A DNA stretch of 64,000 nucleotides from Siderastrea radians (lineage: Eukaryota; Cnidaria; Anthozoa; Scleractinia; Rhizangiidae). A model generated the notes under the pieces. The model did no database searches. It worked only from the letters and a program-made list of their open reading frames with translations, and was not told the DNA's origin. This document shows, piece by piece, positions 35,438-47,091 of the stretch. Numbering within the stretch: the stretch's first letter is position 1; every line of letters begins with the position of its first letter. The translations under genes and the position numbers were made by a program. Location of the stretch: assembly GCA_964017195.1 (NCBI GenBank), contig OZ024889.1, positions 54,586,574-54,650,573 of the forward strand, read 5' to 3'.

Positions 35438-35657
35438 TTAGAGTCGCCATAATATTGTCGCTTGAACCCAGAGCCAAGATCCTTTTGGCCAGCTACAATT
35501 ACAATCTGGCCAGATTTGTACTGGAACTAGCATTGGCTGGCAATAAGAACAAAAAAAAGAGAGGCAATAGTGAAAAAAATGTGACGTAAAGTAAACCAGT
35601 TTGCCTCGGTAAAAGCCGTAGATCCATAGCGTTGATCAAATGCTTTATGGTAGGGTG

Positions 35658-35736
<79 letters not shown>

Positions 35737-36781
35737 AAACAAAAAACAGTGCGTGAGCAAGCACCCCACCCTGTCCGTCCAGGTTCCAGTAAAGTGTTTT
35801 TTCGTTGAATCCAACATCAAGTTTTGTTTATGTTAAGTTAAAAAAAAAACACTTGTACGTAGCGGCGATGAGTGTTTTAATCGGCATGACATGTAAAGTA
35901 TTATACATGTTATAAGCGAAAGGACAAGCAAAGAAATACTAACTGGGTAAGATATTGCGTTTGCGTTGGTTTTTACAATTGTTATAAAACAATGATTTCA
36001 AGAAAAGTTGGCGTTTTCCTTTTTATTGGCGTTTACTTTTTACTCAAGTTCTTATTTCTGTGTTAAGCACATACATATTGAGAACTAAAACGTTGTGTTT
36101 ACAAACTATTCATGTTATTAGAGCACCCATACAAGGAGTTTAGATACATCATGTTCCTTGAGACATGAAACATACGTTCATTGTTACGTCAGGAAACACT
36201 AGAGATGATCAGTTCCAAATGAAAAGGTAGCTGCCGGTGTGAATAAAGACTCCTATAACCTAGTTTTCAAGCTACGTACCACTGGCCTTTCTTCTTCACC
36301 CCATAGCCCCGTTAGGCCCAGACTTTTCTTGTGCGTTTCTCTTCCGAAACCTAGTCCCAATTTTTCGGTCCATTCATTCAATACCGGATTTCCATAGCAA
36401 AGCAGAGCAGGTAAAACGACAGCTAACATAAATGTTGATAACAACGCTAAAATAACGACTTCATCAAATAAGCACTCTTAAGATTTCTATGGTGGATTTA
36501 ATGTAAACAGGCCAAAAAGTACAACGAGGTCACTATGAGATTGATTATTTCAATGAATGTTTGAAACAATTTACTTATATATATTTATATATCAGATTGG
36601 GCGACTTATAATAACGATCTCATGAGGATACTGAACTAGATAACAAATAGAACTAATTGTTATCTGTTTATGTGCAGGGAATTTTATTTTCTTGTGGGCA
36701 ACAGTTCAAGGGCCCATGAAATCAGCGTTAAGCGCAAACGTTAGCTGCGATCCCTTGTGGTCGGTAAACAAGAGCTTTCAA
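35438..36781. other. Element interior without a recognised gene
   Basis: Contains the (TA)n tract at 35660-35722 and AT-rich sequence. A 63-codon minus ORF at 36253-36444 starts with a hydrophobic stretch but has no recognised similarity. Confidence 0.5.
35660..35722. repeat. (TA)n microsatellite followed by poly-T
   Basis: About 30 TA units then a T run. Simple repeat inside the 10.8 kb element. Confidence 0.97.
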
Positions 36782-37928
36782 TTAGTAATTTTTAAGAACG
36801 TCAGTAATCTCGCAATACAACTTCAAAGCTTCATTTGCATTTGATGGTGGCACATAATCGGGTTTAATTAACTGGACTAACTCCCCTACTCCATCAGCAT
36901 GGTCAGGACAATTCTCAGCGTACAGTCCTTTGCAAGCATTTACATCATCCATGTCCACAGGTATCAGGTAGTTGCGTGAATTGTAAACTTCAGGTGTGAA
37001 ATACATGATGTCTGGTTTACCACCGTGCACTTCTAATCGTTTCTGGGCCTGAATATTGTGCGTGTTCCAAAGTTCTGCCACCAAATATAGCTCCTGGCGT
37101 AATACAGGCAAGAAACAAAACTTTAAGCACTCCTTGTTGAGATAAGTATCATCAAATTGGCCTAAATCGCGAAGATCTTTAAACAGATTTACCCACCAAC
37201 CACCTCCCCCTTCACGAAACTTAGACCACCAGGCCTCTATACGTTGATTTCCACTGCTTTTGCCGTGAACAAAACTTTTACTTCCAGCAAAGTCGTCATC
37301 ATCATGCCTGTTGTAGACGTCCGATGATAGTGTTCTCCGTGCCCTTGTCGCAACGCATCCTTACAGGAACCCCCTTCAGTTGCTGCACTGTACTGAGATA
37401 GTGTGAGGCAATTACGCTGGGATTTTTGTTTGTTGAGTTGGCCTCTAACCAAAGGATTCGCCTAGAAAAGCCATCTACTGCTCCATGAATAAAAATTCCA
37501 AAGGGAGCTAACTTATCCCACCCATCAACGTGCCACAAATAGTTGGGACCGGGAGTGATATACCTCCGTCTCTTTAGCCTACGTTTTTTACGACACTCTA
37601 CTCCTTCAGGATCAATAATGCGGAGAGATTTCATAACAGTATCTCTTCTTACTTGTAAATTATACTTCCGCCTCAAGCGCCTCGTAAGTTGACGATAACC
37701 CATGAAGGAGCCACACGAATTCTCCAGTTCCTCCACAATAGCAAAGACTATCTGCTCAAGAGGTGATTCATTGTTACGCCCAGCCCTTCTCAGTCTCAAA
37801 CGCTTAAGAATCCGTTTCACAGTCCGCACAGAAAGTATTATTCCATGTTGCAAAGCCAGAAAACCGCCTATTTCAGCGTTCGTAAATCCTTGCAAGAAGT
37901 AACTTCTTATTAAGTTGTCTCTGTCCAC
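36782..37928 (-). pseudogene. rve/DDE integrase-transposase of the 10.8 kb element, frameshifted
   Basis: N-terminal helix-turn-helix-like segment (NLIRSYFLQGFTNAEIGGFL...VRTVKRILKRL), then a second basic domain (GYRQLTRRLRRKY). Catalytic core: first Asp in WHVDGWDKL (codon 37524-37526), second Asp in RCDKGTENT (37347-37349), Glu in NQRIEAWW (37235-37237). The frame breaks at about 37302-37305: after GRLQQA comes TGA, while the next frame continues DDDFAGSKSFVHGKS and runs to TAA at 36782-36784. A small deletion explains it. Codon 37926-37928 is GTG, not ATG, so the true start is upstream; a GTAAGT donor (minus, 38106-38111) hints at a 5' exon. It reads inward from the right end, convergent with the kinase gene. 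Confidence 0.88.
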
Positions 37929-38203
37929 AGCAACGTTTTTGTTTAGTGCAGGCGTGTAAGCAGGTAAAACGCAATGAGACGGACATAATACATTGAAAAG
38001 GACGATGAGATGTAGCCACCTGTATTACAAGAGCGAAAATTTGTCAACAACTTCGCACATATAAGAAGAAATGGCTGTACAAAACTGTTGAGATAAAAAC
38101 TATTTACTTACCAAAACATGACAACGTGCTGAGAAAGATTAATAGTAGGAAAATCACCGTATACTTTCAATCCACCGAAAGACAGTATTGTGTAAGAAAG
38201 TCG

Positions 38204-38233
38204 GCGGTTGGAAGTCTGAAGTCGGAAGTCGGA

Positions 38234-38276
<43 letters not shown>

Positions 38277-38490
38277 ATCGGAAGTCGGAAGTCTGAAGTC
38301 GGAAGTCGGAAGTCGGAAGTCGGAAGTCGGAAGTCGGAAGTCGGAAGTCGGAAGTCGGAAGTCGGAAGTCGGAAGTCGGAAGTCGGAAGTCGGAAGTCGG
38401 AAGTCGGAAGTCGGAAGTCGGAAGTCCGAAGTCCGAAGTCCGAAGTCGGAAGTCTGAAGTCGGAAGTCCGAAGTCGGAAGTCGGAAGTCC
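38204..38490 (-). repeat. Right heptamer array (GACTTCC)n of the 10.8 kb element, inverted
   Basis: About 40 units of GGAAGTC on the plus strand, i.e. GACTTCC read inward from the right end, mirroring the left array. Variants GGAAATC and CGAAGTC occur. It ends in the terminal repeat GGAAGTCCCTCCTCGGC. ORFs on both strands are artefacts. Confidence 0.95.
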
Positions 38491-39199
38491 CTCCTCGGCT
38501 TTCGTAGATTATAGCCGGGTCTCCTCCGAGCATCTGACCCGTTCTTCGAGCGTCGCTCCACTTCAGGGTTGGGATGTTGACGATGAAAAAACTGGAATTT
38601 CCATGGCAAACCCATCAGTCTTCTGCACAAACTATATTTAATTTGAAAAAGAAGGAGGATAGAAACATTGTATGTAAAGATTTTTCTTGCTCTGAAATCT
38701 AATTAAAGTACATTTACAGTAGTGCGCATATCCACGCTAATAAATCCAAATTTTCATCCCAGAACAGGCACCACATATTAAAACAAATGAATTTGAAATT
38801 ACGCAAAACGACTAATTTACCTTTGCCATATTTCTCATACAGCGAGTCAATTTTGTACTTCATCTCGGTCAACAGTTTACGGTCGACCTTTCCAAGACCC
38901 CAGTTGTTGATGTTAAACGTTTGCTCCATCGACTGAGGCGCTTTATCGCTAAGCGCTGAATTAGAACTGGCATTTTGAAGTTTGCCGTTTGCAGGACCGC
39001 TCGAAACCAAGATGAAAGCGATTAAAACGAAGCTCGATTTTCGAAACATGCCTAAAAGACTGAAACCGGATTTTTGATAACTGAATCAGTTTTTCTCCTT
39101 AAAGTACGCCTCGAGGACTTAAAGCGTCTTAGAAAAATAATTACGGCTTTGTGCAAAGATTCATCCGTGACAGAAGTGGAAAGCTGACGTATACGGTTA

Positions 39200-39738
39200 T
39201 ACCGTGTGGCACTATATTTTTGCGGGTTCTAATTTTTGCGATTTTTGCGGGTTTTTTCATGATCCGAATAAAAACGTTCCCGCGAAAAAAAATTTCCCGC
39301 AAAAACTTTCTCTGCAAAAATTTACTCCACTGTCGAATTATACACAAACATCGCCTTTTAAGTGTAACGTAAAATTATGTTAATGGCCGACTCTTTCGTA
39401 TAGAAACAAAACGAAATTAAAAAAGCATTCAGAAATAAAACGATGAAATTGAAATTCTGAAGGTACTCTATTGATTTACTGAAAACGTGTTATGCAACTG
39501 CATGTCGTTCACCAAGGAGCCCATGTTCACCTGCATTTGATGACCTTTGATTGTTTTTACTCATGAAACCAGTATGTTATAATTCCGAATTGAAGGTGAC
39601 TTCCTGACAATCGCAAAAATTAATTCCCAGCAGGAAAAACCAGTTTTTACCAATCGCAAAAATTAGTTACCGCAAAACAGAAAGAAAATCGCCTCTTCAC
39701 AAAATTAAACTCCCGCAAAAATTTAGTGCTACAGGGTA
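39200..39738. mobile_element. TA-flanked MITE upstream of lectin 1
   Basis: Left ACCGTGTGGCACTATATTTT and right (reverse complement) ACCCTGTAGCACTAAATTTT are inverted; both continue into TTGCGGG motifs repeated through the element. TA abuts both ends. Lectins 2 and 3 have uninterrupted sequence here (near 53560 and 60505), confirming an insertion. TA target suggests Tc1/mariner-type. Confidence 0.8.
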
Positions 39739-40260
39739 TATTGTTAACAAAAACAGTTTTCACTTTGCAGTCTATTAACGTAATTCATTGCACAAAATTG
39801 AATATTTCGAGTTCGGATTCACATGACCAACCCGAACATTTTCGCAAAATTATTGTGGGACAATTCGGAACAATTTGCGTCGCTGTACAGAACACTTTCG
39901 TTTTTCTAAGAACAGTTTTCGAAAGAATATCGCGCCCGAAAATAGCCTGTCAAAATTTTTGGGCCCGAAGAGTTTTCGGTTTTTTGACAAACGAACATCA
40001 GCTTATTCATGGGAGCTTCGCTTTTAGGCTAGCCTATCTATATATATATTCAGCCATTTACTAATGTACAGACGGAAAGTTGTAACTCGAGTTTCACGCA
40101 TTAAGCGATCATCAGACTAATGCTCAGCACAAGCAGGTGTCAAAAAACAGTTTTAAGCTTTTGAATTTTCAAATTGAAGGACGGTTGGAGAGACGTTTCT
40201 TCTGATTGGTTGCGAAGAACTTGTTTTCATGGCGACATTTGGTAATGAGTTCAGATTTCT
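39739..40260. other. Upstream flank of lectin 1 and duplication junction
   Basis: 39739-39810 still matches the lectin 2/3 upstream region ('cagtctattaacgt.attca'). From about 39811 to 40260 the sequence is unique in the window. The second duplication copy begins at 40261. No gene seen. Confidence 0.6.
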
Positions 40261-40430
40261 TGTTTATACAAACAGTTTTTGCCACTTTCATGTTCACCTG
40301 TTATATGTGGTTCCCCTGTCATTGAATTCATCACCAGAACCTTCTCCTTGCATAGATGATAGTAAGGCATCCACGAGGCTTTCCATTTCCATATTATTAA
40401 TCAACAAATTTTGAAGTTGTGGGTGGGGGC

Positions 40431-40728
40431 GTGATGGTGTAGTGGTTAGCGCGTTGGACTTCAGATCTGAAGGTTGGTGGTTCAAGGTCCAGTTCCTGCC
40501 ATCAAGTTGTTTCCTTAGACAACATACTATGTCCCACATTGTCTCTCTCCACCCAGGTGTATAAAATGAGTATTGGCGACATACTGCTGGGTGTAACCCC
40601 ACGATGGACTAGCATCCCATCCATGGGGGAGTAACAATACTCTCAGTTGCTTCATGCTACAGAAACTGGCCGGGTGGGTCTCCTTGGCTCGTGTGGGACT
40701 TTACCTTACCTACCTTTACCTTTTTAAG
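40431..40728 (+). mobile_element. tRNA-derived SINE (duplicate copy)
   Basis: Box A 'tggtgtagtggttagcgcg' and box B 'ggttcaaggtc' are better preserved than in copy 1. The 3' body retains 'taaccccacgatggactagc', which copy 1 replaced by a G run. Confidence 0.8.
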
Positions 40729-40961
40729 TTGTGGAGACAGATCATCCCTCACTGACCTGGCCCCTTAACTTGACTGTCCTTTGTCAGGCTTTTCACCTTC
40801 AATCAATGCGCCATAGTGCGACCTACCTACCCCTGCCTGAATAGCTCTAATGATCATCAAGACACACAAGCTCCACCACTGGGACATGACAAGTCCGATC
40901 TGAAGCCTGCAGTTGAGTTATTCACTTATTAATATATGTGACTTTTCTGAATTATCGACAG

Positions 40962-43900
40962 TATATGGATGTGGTTCCTTGAGAAACACCACCTCATGGC
41001 TACATATGGAGCTGCTGTAATGTTGGGTGTTGGCGGCTCCACACTCCTTGTTACTGCTTTAACAATGTTGGCAGATCTTATAGGAGAAAATGTGGTAAGT
41101 TGGCTTTTGTTCTTTGGTTTGAACACAATGTCAGTGTTTTCATTCAGGGAGTAGAGAGACAAGATCTTTATTGCATTTTGATGCACTTGTTACTAGTACT
41201 AAAATCTTTCTTGTTTTGTAATATTATTGATTTAAGTACATTTTAAGTATTTTACATTTATTTATTAAGTAATATTTAAGATGTTAGTTACCGATTCTAA
41301 TGCGCATTTGATCATTTAATAAAAAATGTGCATTAAAAATAATTAAATGATGATTATTATATTTTTGACATAAAATGATACTCTGCAAATTATTCCTGGC
41401 AACGTTTCGTGTAGCTAAATATTTTGTTTACAAATTGCCTCACATGATTGCACGGAGGCATTGCCTAATGTAACATACTGCTTTGTAAGGGAAACATGTA
41501 GACTTTTTAGTCTTTGGGAAAATCAGAACTGAATTCTCTCGACAGAAACTGTGGAGACAACTTGCTGACTATCTATTATCACTGACATTTTGTCATGTAA
41601 CATGTGACAATGTGAGTCAGATGAAAAAGGCGCTGAATTAGCGCTAAATGCTTGACAATGTGTTTTTCCAATGTTTATTATTGATCTTGATTTCTATTTT
41701 CTGTTTTTCTTGTTTTCTATTTCCCAGGAAACAGGTGCTTTTGTGTATGGGGCAATGAGTTTTACTGATAAATTATCCAATGGAATCACAATTCAGTTGA
41801 TTCAGATATTTCATCCGTGCAATTCAAAGAGAGAGTAAGTATTACCCTTCTGACACTGTCTCTGTCATTTTTAAGCGGTGAATGTTCTTACCATAATCAG
41901 TAATAGTGTTACATGTGATGCCTTCCAAGAGGCATAAACCTGTTTGTCTGCAGCAATGGGAATGCTTGGGTGTGAGCTCCCGTGGACATCTGTTTACGTT
42001 GTAGTCCTTCTTGGTCCACAGCAACATTGAAGAGTAGCTAACACTGAGAACAAAATTCACGTCAGTGAAATGGATAAACCTCAATTTCCATTTAATGGAA
42101 TATTCACAATCGACCACTAATACTTTCTCTTGGGAGCCAATTTCTGATGGCTCAAGAAGTCATTAGCAACCTTTTCCTGTCATTGTTGATCAAATGCAAT
42201 GATAAGATGAAGGCCTGATTTTCCTGCGTCAGGTCAGGAAAGGTCAGTTTTGGGTGCTCAGTTAGTTGTATCAGTGGTGTTCCGTCCTGCATTAGCAGTG
42301 GCCTTTTATTAACTTTTTTTCTTTGGTGCTGCCTGGGCAGCAGTCTTAGTATTACCTGCCAATGCTGCAAGACCAACTGCATTGCATTAGGACCGAACAC
42401 TTGTTTTCTTCAATGCAAGTCTTCTTATACACTCATATCCTCCTTATATATTCATAACCGTCCTTGGTCAAAGGCTTTTCTTGTACCATGGTACGTATTC
42501 TCTGATTTCCTTCCCAGGGTCATTGTCCTGGGCGAATTTTATTAGGGCGTTTGCTCACTTTCTAGCACTCATACATATCCTAAAAATATTGACAATTTGA
42601 TTTTTACACCAGTTCTGCACGGCTTCTCAGATTCCTCCTTATACACTTATTTACACAGACTTCTTGGTTTCTTCCTTTGCTGCAGTGCATGTAATGGCGG
42701 CGTCTGCTTCAAGACGGCGTGACAATAATTCTCTAAATGTTATAACTCTTTGAATTTTATGTTCTGTAATACCTTTCATTGTTCATGCAGTAGGTTTACA
42801 GTCAATAATTATAAATGTATAAACAAATAATTAAAGTGATAAATAAACAAAGGGTTAGGGAGGAATTAACTGTCAAAATGAATACGGTAAATCAATCGGT
42901 ACTTAAATAAAAAATATATGATTATATATAGCTCACCAGCTACTGATACAGAAAGATAAACATTTAAAATTATAAAAAGAAGTAAAATAAGAGTTCTAAC
43001 AGTTGTGATACCTGAAAAGTGAAGTGAATAAAATTAAACGGCGCCATAGCCTAATTAGCAGATGCTAGAGTACTTGTACTTCTCAAATATTTTGGTGTGA
43101 GTTCACACCGATGGCGTGAACCCATATCTATGTGATTGTACCTCTGGGAACCGTATACAGTATTTGCCCTCGTTGGACGCCTTTTCACACTGTAAGGTCC
43201 TCGAGTTCTGCAATCTCTTTGACACGGAAGTGTGGTGAGGAAACAAACAACAGTTTGGACTTGGAGACCGCTACAATCATCCATGGATTGTCGTAAGACA
43301 TATCTACTCACAGCTCCACGGCGTTACGTCCTCCTGCATACAGAGGCCTTTTGATAAAAAAAAAAACAAACTGAAGAAATAAAAGAGTGGAGGAGTCTCT
43401 CTTTAAAGCTTTGGTTGAACAAGAAACCAGTGCCGCCCAGAGAACACCGTGGATGTCAAGCGCCTCATGAAAAAGATGCGAGATTAACACTGTCCAACTC
43501 GTTGATAGAAGAAACAGAGTTTTTTTTAGAAGAAACAAAGTTGTTGATAGCATTACCCATGGCGATCAGTTTTGTTATTACTGTTGTTGTTTTTGTTGTT
43601 GATAAGACTGTTATCTATTTGTGCAAGATGTTTATTAAACTGATAGTGCAAATACTCAGTTTTTGCTTATCAGAGTGTGGGTGCTTGTAAAGGAGCAAAT
43701 GAACTTGCTACGCTAGAAAATGCTGCCTTCAACTGCTTAAAGTTCAAGGATGTGCTGTCTATGTCTGGAGCTGACAAATTACTTACGCAGAGCTCTGAAA
43801 ACACTGAACTCCATCCAGACATTCTTAATGACTGTGATGTAGCGTTTAGTCCATAATTTGCGGAGAGGTGGGGATAAATACCCTTTGTGGGTAGAATCCC

Positions 43901-46900
43901 GTCTCTGCAAATATTATGAGCCCGTGGTTTTCACTCACCGGAAATGTTTAGCAACATGACGTGACCTAATGACGTCATGCTGACAGCAGTTTTCGCGATG
44001 CTACCAAGGCTGTTGGCGAACAAGCCCTGGTCAAACAAGAGCGAGCGGTGCTAAGAAATGGGAGAGTTAAATCTCACCATTTGACCCACTCGTTTGCTCT
44101 TTGTTTTTCATCGACTCTAATGTGCTGTCATCAACTCTTTTGCACTCTTGTTAAATCTCGTACACGCTCGTTGAATCTCATACGCTCTCATTATGCTCTT
44201 TTAGGCCTGGTTCAAACGTCGAACTTTTCATGTACTGAATCCAGTGCAAATGAGTAAAAGCTATTGTTTTGCCAAGTTGCATTAGATTAGGCACATGTAA
44301 AGTTCGACGTTTGAACTAAGCCAAATCGACGCTTCACACCAACATACATGTGCTCTCCTTGAATCTCGCCCACTCTTATTAACTACCACGCACTCTTATC
44401 GACACTTGACGTCAACTTTCACGTGCGCGCACTGAATCTCGTACACTAATTGACTGCACTCTTATCGACACTTATCGTCAACTCTCATATACTCACTGAC
44501 TCCTTTGCTATCATTTTCTGTACCTTAAATCAGTTTGAGCTCTCGTACGCTTTCGTTGTCGTTTGACCTGGGTGTAAGAGTCGGAAACTAGTGTGGTCAA
44601 CAAGAATTCATCTATGAAAAGCCGGTGCATTTGTTCCGCGAGTAGAAAGAAGTAGTTAGTAGACAGACAGGATAGGCACAGAGGTTATGGTTATCCAATA
44701 CTTAAAATGATAATGAAATTGTTGCAGCTTGGCTTTGTTGCAGATAGGCATAAAGGTCACGGTTATCCAATACCTATTAAATGATAATAAAATTGTTGCA
44801 GCTTGGCTTGCATTTTGCTACTAACCATAACACTAATCACTAACAACTGACAGCAGTTGGCTAACTCGCGCTTGTGTGAATTAGTTGATTCATGTTGCAT
44901 TTTCCCGCTTTCATCCACTGGTATGGTTCAAGGCACAGAGGAATTTATGGTTCATGGAGTGGAAACGCCACAGTTTTGCCTACAGTAGACGGACATGGTC
45001 ATCCACAGATGTACGAGTTTGTCGCCAAAGTTCATTTTTGTAGTTTTCTTTGTTTTGAATACCTTTGTGAGCAAATTAATATCGTCGCGCGGGCTTTTTG
45101 AAGCCATAGCAACCACTAACTAAGGCATGTGTCTCCTGCCAATCTGTTCCGCGCAGTATCACGGGGATTTTGCTCGCGTTCGTAACACTTTGAAAAGCCA
45201 ATAGTCAGATTAACATAAATGGAAATCTAAAAATAATGGTCAATTTCTTGTTCAGACACCATACTGATTCAGTGAACCTAATCACAAGTGTCTTTGGGCA
45301 CGGATGGCCAGGATGGAGATGGATTACAACTTGAAAACGTTCATTGAAAAACTTATTATGGTTTGCACCCCTTCCGAAAATCCACTTGATATCTCCGTCT
45401 TGGTGTTCCAGGAGCATTTTGAGTGTAAGCGAAGGCATAAACTCAAAATTTTAGCAAAGTTATGACGAAACACGAGCAAAATCCCCGTGATACTGCCTCT
45501 TTTTAAGCCCCGGCTAAACGAAACATTTTCGTCCAACATGGTGATTGTCACACAAAACGTTCGGTGGCTAAACGGGCAAACAATGTTTGACCAAACATCT
45601 GACCAGTTAAAAGCCTGTTTTGGAGAATTTGTTGGATTTAGTGATGTAAATGGCAAATTTGCCGAGTGAGCATACATCGGGCAGGCATTTATTTAATCTT
45701 TGCTTGCAGCAAAATATGAAGAAAATGGCGCGTAACTTACACTTGTGTGCCTTGGTCGTTCGACAAGATTGACTCGTGTTTTGATTTGTTAATTTACTTA
45801 TTACTTCTTTCCATTTTCTTTTCTTTTAGAGTCTGCTGTTCAGCATGTAATTTGTACTACAGAGAAGTCATGGTGTTCGTTACCGGTGGAGCGACCATCA
45901 TTTCGTTCCTGGTTCTTTTGACGATGCTGAGGACAAAAATCGGCGAGTTTAAAGGTAGAACATTTTTACCAAACATTTTATTACGTGCTTCTTAAAGTTA
46001 TTCCTAGTTCTTTATCCGTGGTAGTTCGAAGCTCAAGCTAAAGGCATTATCCTAATGCCCTTTTTTCCTTAATTATCGTGCACCCATGTAATTGTTAACC
46101 CTTTCACTCCCAAGAGTGCCTAAAATCAAATTCAGAAGAAATCCCAAATTTCATTTTGTAAAACACTTAAATTTAAATAGTACCATGTGAAAGTACTGCT
46201 GAAGAAGTTTCATATGAATGGTCACACCATAGGATTTCATCCACAGACTCAGAAGTGAGAATCGCCTTAATGTCTCCATAATTGACTCTGGGAGTAAAAG
46301 GTTCATGTGGCAAAATTTCAATAAAATGCAAAATAAAAAATAAGGTTTGGGAAAATTAGTCCACATAAAAGGGATGTTAGCCCTTTAAGCCCCTGTAGTG
46401 ATCAATATCTACCTTCTCCTTACCATGTCTCGGCTACATTATCAAACTTACAGTTTCTGAGAATGAAGAAATGATCACCGAAGATGAACTGACAAATTCT
46501 CCCAACTTGTATCACAGCAAGTATATAAGGCCAGTAAAGAGAACGTGCAAGTTGATAGTAGGGCGTAAAAGTTTTTAACGCAATTTCGGTTTGTAATGTG
46601 GTGAGGATTGACAAAGATTTGCATTTTGTTGCCCCACATGCTACTGATAATAAAACTCTAGTTTCTGGGATGGAAGCTTTTTACTATCTGAGTTTTTGTA
46701 CACGTTGTCAACGATTATCGCGAAAATTTTATTCGTCCAATTTTTGGCTTAGCTTCTTAGCTGTGGTACTAATGTTTATATCACCCTTGATTGCTACTAA
46801 TGGATATTGTTTTCTTTTCTTTTTTTTCTTTTCTGTTTTTTGTTTTTGTTTTTTTTTTTAGATGGAGGAGATATAGACGCAAATGTTCAAGACGCACTCC

Positions 46901-47091
46901 TTGCCAATTCTGCGTCAGTAAGCACAAGTGTACCAAGGACTACTGGATCTCCTAGAAAACCATGTCTAATGTATGAGCCCACGACTCCGCCTAAGTACGG
47001 GTCAGTGCGTGACATGTCGCCCCATATACCATGCTCGATACAAGAGGATTTGATGAGTGAAGGAAACTCTGAAGCGAAATGCGAACGGTGA
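40962..47091 (+). pseudogene. Orphan MFSD12 3' module (exons 7-10 only)
   Basis: Exons 40962-41094, 41728-41834, 45830-45954 and 46862-47091 match MFSD12 exons 7-10 in length and phase with intact AG/GT sites and no stops. Amino-acid changes are few: Lys to Glu in FLEKHHL, Pro to Ser and Asp to Asn in CCSACNLYY, Phe to Leu in EDLMSEG. No exons 1-6 precede it; upstream is lectin 1 on the other strand. Best read as a partial gene duplicate, unexpressed or used only as an alternative 3' end; expression cannot be judged. Confidence 0.88.
43395..43855 (+). pseudogene. Duplicate of the unrecognised intron-8 open stretches
   Basis: Same pieces as 12740-13213. Indels make a different, longer frame (43415-43690) run through the hydrophobic segment and then stop. 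The lack of a shared complete frame argues against a working exon. Confidence 0.25.

Larger units (their letters stand above)
27718..38506. mobile_element. 10,789 bp DNA transposon with kinase cargo and rve-type integrase, inserted in a lectin exon
   Basis: Termini are perfect inverted repeats of 24 bp starting TACGAAAGCCGAGGAGGGAC. The 6-mer GATTAT sits immediately outside both ends (27712-27717 and 38507-38512); intact paralogues have it once (for example near 52863). Subterminal inverted arrays of GACTTCC follow at each end. Inside, from the left, are a SAM-like gene and a kinase gene (plus strand), a kinase pseudogene fragment, a (TA)n tract and a minus-strand DDE integrase. The DDE type and 6-bp duplication recall the IS3EU-type elements; that assignment is from memory and unverified. 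The integrase is frameshifted, so this copy is probably not autonomous. Confidence 0.93.
27421..39049 (-). pseudogene. C-type lectin 1, split by a 10.8 kb transposon
   Basis: Exon 1 is 38821-39049 (signal peptide MFRKSSFVLIAFILVSSG, then linker ending YEKYGK). Exon 2 starts at 38631 and is cut at 38507 within GGDPAII; it resumes at 27717 with IIRSAAESNFIF and runs to 27421. Omitting the transposon and one GATTAT copy restores the frame of the paralogues. Two further defects are visible: the conserved Cys of RRTC is Gly (RRTGQML), and the final Cys codon of VILC is TGA (stop at 27421-27423). These are the two partners of the canonical outer CTLD disulfide. WND is kept; the EPN motif reads ELN. 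Family role (calcium-dependent sugar binding, secreted) is inferred from the CTLD fold. Confidence 0.92.

Noticed and set aside
27733..38490. Heptamer arrays as a CRISPR-like array
   Set aside because: Seven-base units without spacers in a eukaryotic genome; satellite repeats, not CRISPR.
38108..38630. 141- and 158-codon ORFs through the right array
   Set aside because: Same heptamer artefact; only the lectin part (VCAEDGW-type residues) in one frame is real.
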